Positions 6,450-11,119 of a stretch of 11,119 nucleotides of DNA are shown piece by piece (position 1 is the first letter of the stretch; each line of letters starts with the position of its first letter). The DNA is from an uncultured Coriobacteriaceae bacterium (lineage in GTDB: Bacteria > Actinomycetota > Coriobacteriia > Coriobacteriales > Atopobiaceae): the NCBI GenBank assembly GCA_902766805.1, contig CACXFF010000394.1:1-11119 (forward strand), read 5' to 3'. The notes beneath the pieces were generated by a model. It saw nothing but the letters and a program-made list of their open reading frames with translations. It was not told the DNA's origin and made no database searches. The position numbers and the translations under genes are program-made.

Positions 6450-6721
6450 TTAGGCGATGACGGAGAGGTGCACTGTTCGCGTCGTCGGCGCACAGAGAGG
6501 GGCCTCGTGGCTGAGAGGGCCCCGCGCCGGCTGGGCACGTGCCGTTCACTCTACCAGCTGCGACCTGAACGGCCCCAGGGCCCAGTAGGCAAGCCGTCCG
6601 CCCCACGACACGGGGCCAACGAGTGGTCGCTCGCGAGAGACAACGCGCACGACAATCAAGGTGGTACCGCGGATTCGTCCGTCCTTGGGCAGGGCAACAG
6701 GCTCCCGAGGGCGGTTTTTTT
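6450..6721 (+). ncRNA. T-box leader (tRNA-Phe sensing) of pheST
   Basis: This leader senses uncharged tRNA-Phe and permits transcription of pheST when charging falls. The T-box consensus AAGGTGGTACCGCGG lies at 6658-6672. The antiterminator folds as AAGG (6658-6661) with CCTT (6683-6686), a 7-base bulge TGGTACC (6662-6668), and GCGG (6669-6672) with CCGT (6679-6682). TGGT in the bulge complements an ACCA acceptor end, as expected for a tRNA with discriminator A. In stem I, GGAGAG (6462-6467) pairs with CTCT and CC (6549-6552, 6554-6555). This places the Phe codon TTC (6545-6547) in the specifier loop. The upper part includes AGAGAG and a hairpin 6499-6504/6518-6523. The start is estimated from the promoter; the end is the terminator T-tract. 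Confidence 0.93.
6679..6721 (+). terminator. T-box-controlled intrinsic terminator before pheS
   Basis: An 11-base-pair stem (6679-6689 with 6704-6714, two G-U pairs), a 14-base loop and seven Ts (6715-6721) form a classic intrinsic terminator. Its left arm shares 6679-6686 with the antiterminator, so the two structures exclude each other. This makes the leader a transcriptional T-box rather than the translational type common in many other actinobacteria. Confidence 0.93.
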
Positions 6722-6785
6722 GTACCCGGGACGCGGCCCGCGGCAGCGCTCGCGCCGCAGGCGACGACAGGAGAGGCAGGAGCAC

Positions 6786-7874
6786 ATGGCAATCGTCGAC
6801 GATCTCAAGACGATCGAGGAGGAGGCGGCCGCGGGCATCGCGGGCGCGGCCGACCTCGCACAGCTGGATCAGATCCGCGTGGCGGTGACGGGCAAGAAGG
6901 GCTCGCTCACCAGCGTGCTGCGCGGCATGGGCCAGCTTTCCAAAGAGGAGCGCCCCGTGGTGGGCAAGCTTGCCAACGAGGTGCGCGGTCGCGTGGAGGC
7001 GGCGCTCGAGGCGCGCAAGGCCGAGCTCGCGGCTCTCGAGCTGGAGGCCAAGATCGCGGCCGACGCCGTGGACGTGACGCTGCCGGGCCGCAGGCCTGCC
7101 GTTGGCCACCAGCACCTCATCAAAGAGATCATGCAGGAGGCCGAGGACTTCTTCACCGGCTTGGGCTACGTGGTGGAAGACGGTCCCTACGTGGACACCA
7201 CCTACTACAACTTCACCGCGCTCAACGCCCCTGAGGACCACCCCTCGCGTTCGGCGCGCGACACCTTCTACGTGGTCGATCCCTCCAAAGACGACAACGA
7301 ACTGCTGGAGGCGGGCCACAACACCGACCGCCTGGGCATCTCCGAGCTGCTGCTGCGCACCCAGACCTCGGGCGTGCAGGTGCACCACATGGAGGCCCAC
7401 AAGCCGCCCATCTATATGATTTGCCCCGGCACCGTCTTCCGTCCGGACACGGCTGATGCCAACCACCTGCCGCAGTTCAACCAGATCGAGGGCCTGGTCG
7501 TGGACGAGGGCATCACCTTCGGCGACCTCAAGGGCACCCTGGACGCCTTCACCAAAGCAATGTTCGGCGAGGAGCGCGCCACGCGCTATCGTCCGCACTT
7601 CTTCCCCTTCACCGAGCCGTCCTGCGAGGTGGACGTGTCCTGCGGCGTGTGCCACGGCGAGGGCTGCTCCTTCTGCAAGCACACCGGTTGGCTGGAGATC
7701 CTGGGCGCCGGCATGGTGGATCCCAACGTGTTGGAGAACTGCGGCATCGACTCCGAGCGCTACACCGGATTTGCCTTTGGCATCGGCGCCGAGCGCGTCG
7801 CGGCCCTGCGCTACGACCTTCCCGACCTGCGCATGCTGGTGACGGGCGACATGCGCTTCCTGGAGCAGTTCTAG
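6786..7874 (+). CDS. pheS: Phenylalanyl-tRNA synthetase alpha subunit
   Basis: This 362-residue catalytic subunit works with PheT as an (alpha-beta)2 enzyme that charges tRNA-Phe with phenylalanine. An N-terminal helical, coiled-coil-like arm of roughly 85 residues precedes the class II aminoacyl-tRNA synthetase core. The core shows YNFTALNAPEDHPSR with DTFY, LLRTQTSGVQ, the motif 2 region PGTVFRPDTADANHLPQFNQIEG, the phenylalanine-pocket block FFPFTEPSCEVDV, and motif 3 GIGAERVAALRYDLPDLR. A cysteine cluster C286-x2-C289-x4-C294-x2-C297 sits between TEPS and GWLEILGAGMVDP and could bind zinc; similar inserts occur in many PheS proteins. The start at 6786 follows AGGAG, and the family N-terminus (IVDDLKTIEEEA) begins there. 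The frame is open from 6417, but that part is the T-box leader. It is the first gene of the pheST operon, 59 bases before pheT. Confidence 0.97.
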   Translation: MAIVDDLKTIEEEAAAGIAGAADLAQLDQIRVAVTGKKGSLTSVLRGMGQLSKEERPVVGKLANEVRGRVEAALEARKAELAALELEAKIAADAVDVTLPGRRPAVGHQHLIKEIMQEAEDFFTGLGYVVEDGPYVDTTYYNFTALNAPEDHPSRSARDTFYVVDPSKDDNELLEAGHNTDRLGISELLLRTQTSGVQVHHMEAHKPPIYMICPGTVFRPDTADANHLPQFNQIEGLVVDEGITFGDLKGTLDAFTKAMFGEERATRYRPHFFPFTEPSCEVDVSCGVCHGEGCSFCKHTGWLEILGAGMVDPNVLENCGIDSERYTGFAFGIGAERVAALRYDLPDLRMLVTGDMRFLEQF

Positions 7875-7933
7875 CGCTCGCGGCGCAGCCCGCATCCACC
7901 TGACCCTTCTCGCGCAACAGAAAGGAATCCCTC

Positions 7934-10420
7934 ATGCGCGTTTCCTACGAATGGCTCAACACGATGGTCGACCTGCCGGCTGACCCGCACACGCTCGTCG
8001 CCGAGTTCGTGCGCACCGGCACCGAGGTCGAGAGCATGGAAGACACGGGCGCCGCCCTCAAGAACGTGGTCACCGGCCACGTCCTGGAGGCCGTGCCGCA
8101 CCCCGACTCCGACCACATGAAGGTCTGCAAGGTCGACGTGGGCGCCAAAAACGTCGACGCCGACGGCAACCCCGTGCCGTTGCAGATCGTCTGCGGCGCC
8201 CCCAACATGCGTACCGGCATCAACGTGCCCGTGGCCATGATCGGCGCGGTGCTGCCCGGCGACTTCAAGATCACCCGTGCCAAAAAGCGCGGCGTGGAGT
8301 CCTGCGGCATGTGCTGCTCGGGCCGCGAGCTGGGCCTCGACGGCGATCACAGCGGCATCCTGGAGCTGCCCGAAGGCACCGAGCCCGGCCAGGACTTCGC
8401 CCAGTGGGCTGGCATCGGCGACGTGATCCTGGACTGCGAGATGACGCCCAATCGTCCCGACTGCCTGTCGATGGTGGGCATCGCGACCGAGGTCTCCGCG
8501 ATCTTCGACGAGGACACCCACATCGAGCACCCCCAGGTGCGTGAGGAGGTCGGCCCGGACGCCCACGACCTGGTGAGCGTGCGCATCGACGACCCCGAGA
8601 TGTGCGCCCGCTACACCGCGCGCGTCGTGCGCAACGTGAAGATCGGCCCGTCGCCCGAGTGGCTGGCCAAGCGCGTGAGCGCCGCCGGCAGCCGCCCCAT
8701 CAACAACGTCGTGGACGTCACCAACTACGTGATGTACCTCACGGGCCAGCCGCTGCACGCCTTTGACCTGGGCAAGCTCAGCGAAGTCGACGGCCGTCGC
8801 TCCATCGTGGTGCGCGCCGCGCGCGATGGCGAGACCATCCAGACCCTGGACGGCCAAGAGCGCCAGCTCACGCCCGACACCTGCCTCATCACCGACAACG
8901 GCGAGCGCCCGGTGGCGTTGGCCGGCGTCATGGGTGGCGAAAACTCGAAGATCGACGAGGGCACCGTGGACGTGCTGCTGGAGTCAGCCGTCTTCCAGAA
9001 GGGCCACATCTCCCGCACGAGCCGTGGCCTGGACCTCATGAGCGAGGCGTCCATCCGCTTCGAGCGCCAGGTAGACCCCGAGGGCTGCGCCCTGGTCGCC
9101 GACATCGCGGCGGCGCTGTTCGAGGAGTGCTGTGGGGCCGAGGTGTGCCCGGGCACCGTGGACGTGTACCCCGGCAAGGCCGCGCCGCAGGCCATCAGGC
9201 TGCGTCCCGAGCGCGTGCGTGCCGTGTGCGGTGCCGACATCGCCGACGAGCTGCAGCTGCGTTACCTCACGCGCCTGGGCTGCACGGTGGAACCGACCTT
9301 CCAGGCCGAGCACCGTGGCCGCAAGGTGGACGCCTACCTCGTGACGCCGCCCTCGTTCCGTCCCGACCTCACCCGCGAGGCCGACCTGGTGGAGGAGGTG
9401 CTGCGCCTCTTCGGCATGGCGGAGGTGCCTTCCACCATCCCCGGCGCCGCCAACCACATCGGCGGTCTCACCGTCGACCAGCGTCGCATGCGCCTCATCG
9501 ACGCCACGATGCGCGCCTGTGGCCTGTCCGAGACCCTCAACTACGTGTACTGCGACCACCGCGACCTCGCGCGCCTCGGCATGTCCGAGGAAGGCCGTGG
9601 CATCCCCGTGCAGCTCATGAACCCGCTCGTGGCCGACCAGTCCGAGATGCGCCGCACGCTCATCCCCGGCCTGCTGCGCAGCGTGGCCTACAACAAGGAC
9701 CACGGCGTGGCCGACGTCACGCTCTACGAGATGGGCCGCGTGCTCTTTGGCAAGAAGGGCAAGCAGCTGCCGCAGGAGGAGACCTACCTCGCGGGCGTGC
9801 TCTCGGGCGCCTCGGGCGTCCAGGAGTGGAACGTGCGCCCGCACGAGCTGGACTTCTTCGACGCCAAGGGCATCGTCGAGCAGCTGCTCGAGACCCTGCG
9901 CATCACCAAGGTCAAGTTCAAGCCGGCTGACCCCGCGCGCTACGGCTGGCTGCAGCCGGGCCGTGCCGCCGAGCTCATGACGCGCGACGGCCAAGTGCTC
10001 GGTTGGGTGGGCAACATCCACCCGCGCGCCCTCAAGGCCTTTGGCATCGATGACGCCGTGGTGGCCTTTGAGCTGCCGGTGGCGCGCCTGCTCAAGCTCG
10101 CGACCGACCAGCTGCCCTTCCAGGACATCCCCACGCTGCCCGGCGTGGCCGTGGACCTGGCCATCGTCGTGGACGAGTCCGTGACCGCCGAGCTCATGGC
10201 CCAGCGCCTCACGAGCGCAGGCGGCAAACTCCTCACGAGCGTGCACCTGGCCGACATCTACCGTGACGAGCAGCGCGTGGGCGTGGGCAAGAAGTCCATG
10301 ACCTGGAACCTCGTGTACCGCGCGGCTGACCACACCCTCACCTCCGACGAGGTCGAGAAGGCCCACAACAAGCTCGTGACCAAGGTCTGCAAGTCCACGG
10401 GCGGCGAGGTGCGCGCGTAA
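7934..10420 (+). CDS. pheT: Phenylalanyl-tRNA synthetase beta subunit
   Basis: This 828-residue partner of PheS is close to the usual bacterial length of about 800. It provides tRNA binding and removes mischarged Tyr. The domains in order are: an N-terminal strand MRVSYEWL; a tRNA-binding OB fold at about 40-155 (TGHVLEAVPHPDSDHMKVCKVD); the linker EMTPNRPDCLSM; the B3/B4 editing domain with RPINNVVDVTNYVM from residue 254 and SEASIRFERQVDP from residue 370; the B5 region; a class II-like core (DLTREADLVEEVLRLFG); and the C-terminal anticodon-binding FDX-ACB domain from about 729 (FQDIPTLPGVAVDLAIVVDE to IYRDEQRVGVGKKSM). No lesion is seen. The ribosome site AGAAAGGA ends eight bases before the ATG. 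It is co-transcribed with pheS and therefore T-box controlled. Confidence 0.97.
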   Translation: MRVSYEWLNTMVDLPADPHTLVAEFVRTGTEVESMEDTGAALKNVVTGHVLEAVPHPDSDHMKVCKVDVGAKNVDADGNPVPLQIVCGAPNMRTGINVPVAMIGAVLPGDFKITRAKKRGVESCGMCCSGRELGLDGDHSGILELPEGTEPGQDFAQWAGIGDVILDCEMTPNRPDCLSMVGIATEVSAIFDEDTHIEHPQVREEVGPDAHDLVSVRIDDPEMCARYTARVVRNVKIGPSPEWLAKRVSAAGSRPINNVVDVTNYVMYLTGQPLHAFDLGKLSEVDGRRSIVVRAARDGETIQTLDGQERQLTPDTCLITDNGERPVALAGVMGGENSKIDEGTVDVLLESAVFQKGHISRTSRGLDLMSEASIRFERQVDPEGCALVADIAAALFEECCGAEVCPGTVDVYPGKAAPQAIRLRPERVRAVCGADIADELQLRYLTRLGCTVEPTFQAEHRGRKVDAYLVTPPSFRPDLTREADLVEEVLRLFGMAEVPSTIPGAANHIGGLTVDQRRMRLIDATMRACGLSETLNYVYCDHRDLARLGMSEEGRGIPVQLMNPLVADQSEMRRTLIPGLLRSVAYNKDHGVADVTLYEMGRVLFGKKGKQLPQEETYLAGVLSGASGVQEWNVRPHELDFFDAKGIVEQLLETLRITKVKFKPADPARYGWLQPGRAAELMTRDGQVLGWVGNIHPRALKAFGIDDAVVAFELPVARLLKLATDQLPFQDIPTLPGVAVDLAIVVDESVTAELMAQRLTSAGGKLLTSVHLADIYRDEQRVGVGKKSMTWNLVYRAADHTLTSDEVEKAHNKLVTKVCKSTGGEVRA

Positions 10421-10437
10421 GCTTCGCGCCTGTTGCC

Positions 10438-10476
10438 ACGGGCGGGGCGGGGACGTGTGGTCCGCGCCCCGCCCGT
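10438..10476 (+). terminator. Terminator-like hairpin after pheT
   Basis: Two 16-base arms (10438-10453 and 10461-10476) pair with a single mismatch around a 7-base loop, starting 17 bases after the pheT stop codon. The stem is almost pure G/C and no U-tract follows (CTCTGACC), so it is a strong hairpin but a non-canonical terminator. It is the most likely end of the pheST transcript. Confidence 0.6.
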
Positions 10477-10561
10477 CTCTGACCATGGGCTCGTTGGGTC
10501 CCTGCCTGACAGGCGCTGCGCTGCCGCACACAGATGCTTGGGTGTTTGTGCGGACACAGCT

Positions 10562-10570
10562 TGCTATCAT
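10562..10570 (+). promoter_or_regulatory. Candidate extended -10 promoter of the DUF2252 gene
   Basis: TGC-TATCAT has the TGN-TANNNT layout and is the closest of the four in this window to the -10 consensus TATAAT. It ends 52 bases before the DUF2252 start codon and lies downstream of the pheT hairpin, suggesting an independent transcript. No -35 at normal spacing is convincing. Confidence 0.45.
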
Positions 10571-10622
10571 CCCTGAAGGCTCGACCCACGCGCTGCCCGT
10601 ACGCAATCGAAAGGATGCTGCC

Positions 10623-11119
10623 ATGGCGCATTCCGCACTGCTACCCCTCTCGAAGGACCGCATCGCCCAACGAATCCATGCAGCTCTGGCCAACAAGTTG
10701 CGCGCCGAGGAGTACCGGGATCCCGAGGAGTCGAGGCTCCAGGGTCGTGCGCTGCGCAAGGAGGTGCCGCGTACGTCCCAGGCGGTCTTCGAGCCAGCGG
10801 CCGACCGCCCCGATCCCGTGGCGCTGCTCAAGGAGCAGGGTGCCTCGCGCCTGCAGTCGCTGCTGCCGCTGCGCTACGAGCGCATGGCCGTCTCGCCGTT
10901 CACGTTCTATCGCGGCGCTGCGCTCATCATGGCGCAGGACCTGTCCACCCAGCCCAAGACGGGCATCAACGTGCAGCTCTGCGGCGACGCCCACGTGTCC
11001 AACTTCGGCTTCTACCTGTCGCCCGAGCGTCGCACGGTCTTCGACCTGAACGACTTCGACGAGACGGCGCGCGGGCCTTGGGAGTGGGACGTGAAGCGCC
11101 TGGCCGCGAGCCTGGAGAT
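10623..11119 (+). CDS. DUF2252 family protein (5' part, runs off the window)
   Basis: The frame starting at ATG 10623 stays open to the end of the window (165 codons plus two bases). The product is recognisable as DUF2252: YERMAVSPFTFYRGAA (85-100), VQLCGDAHVSNFG (117-129) and FDLNDFDETARGPWEWDVKRLAAS (140-163). Full-length members are about 400-470 residues, so more than half is missing. The family has no established reaction. CGDAH-x2-NFG followed by DFDET resembles the catalytic and metal-binding parts of aminoglycoside-phosphotransferase-like kinases, so a phosphotransferase role is possible but inferred. No signal peptide or membrane segment is visible. A ribosome site AAAGGATG (about 10610-10617) precedes the ATG. 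A longer overlapping frame from 10534 to 11049 in another phase lacks any family similarity and is spurious. Confidence 0.9.
   Translation, partial: MAHSALLPLSKDRIAQRIHAALANKLRAEEYRDPEESRLQGRALRKEVPRTSQAVFEPAADRPDPVALLKEQGASRLQSLLPLRYERMAVSPFTFYRGAALIMAQDLSTQPKTGINVQLCGDAHVSNFGFYLSPERRTVFDLNDFDETARGPWEWDVKRLAASLE

Noticed and set aside
6421..6561. GCAGCTG (6421-6427) pairing with CAGCTGC (6555-6561) as the base of T-box stem I
   Set aside because: The left strand lies upstream of the likely transcription start near 6450, and a better lower stem exists using 6462-6467 with 6549-6555.
6417..6785. An apparent 123-residue N-terminal extension of PheS
   Set aside because: The in-frame stretch is the T-box leader and its promoter; being open is a consequence of low stop-codon density.
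8984..10831. A 615-codon minus-strand frame opposite pheT and the DUF2252 start
   Set aside because: It is antisense to two clear genes and crosses their promoter and terminator. Its composition is typical of a high-GC shadow frame.
10534..11049. A 171-codon plus-strand frame at the right edge
   Set aside because: It is out of phase with the DUF2252 frame that starts at 10623, starts upstream of the promoter, and encodes Arg/Ser/Cys-rich sequence with no family match.
1..11119. A CRISPR array, insertion sequence, tRNA or rRNA gene, toxin-antitoxin or defence system
   Set aside because: There are no regularly spaced repeats, transposase or integrase motifs, cloverleaf sequences, or paired small genes anywhere in the window.

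Overview
This window comes from the chromosome of a very GC-rich bacterium with strong G/C third-position bias. An oxygen-sensitive [FeFe]-hydrogenase-type protein, a transcriptional T-box leader before pheST, a ROK sugar kinase, a fructose-type PTS IIA protein and a DUF2252 protein together fit a fermentative anaerobic actinomycete. Class Coriobacteriia (Collinsella/Olsenella-like) is my best guess. That placement is inferred from gene content and composition, not from a marker phylogeny. The region reads as mostly housekeeping and central metabolism. I see no prophage, insertion sequence, CRISPR array, tRNA or rRNA.

Layout. Positions 1-348 hold the 3' end of a polar amino acid ABC transporter ATPase. 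Positions 498-2117 encode a monomeric, ferredoxin-rich [FeFe] hydrogenase with group B-like H-cluster loops. Converging on it, on the minus strand, are dtd (2218-2676) and upstream of it a large M32 carboxypeptidase (2757-4490) with an acidic N-terminal extension. Two related GC-rich palindromes, 2155-2188 and 2697-2734, bracket dtd. A divergent gap of 257 bases (4491-4747) leads to a ROK kinase (4748-5686) and then a IIA(Fru/Ntr)-type PTS protein (5796-6248) with its own promoter and a terminator hairpin.

Positions 6304-6392 form a nested inverted-repeat element resembling a REP/BIME unit. Next comes a well-formed phenylalanine T-box leader (about 6450-6721). Its antiterminator and terminator are mutually exclusive, the specifier is TTC, and the acceptor-binding bulge matches an A discriminator base. 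It controls pheS (6786-7874) and pheT (7934-10420). After a terminator-like hairpin (10438-10476), the window ends inside a DUF2252 gene that starts at 10623.

Functional picture. The genes cover amino acid uptake and peptide trimming (ABC ATPase, M32 peptidase), sugar entry (ROK kinase, PTS IIA), electron disposal or H2 sensing (hydrogenase), and phenylalanyl-tRNA supply with D-aminoacyl-tRNA proofreading (pheST, dtd). Four transcription units share an apparent extended -10 promoter (TGN-TANNNT) without a recognisable -35. The less ordinary content is the variant hydrogenase, the palindromic elements and the DUF2252 protein; I found no clear new defence or mobile system.
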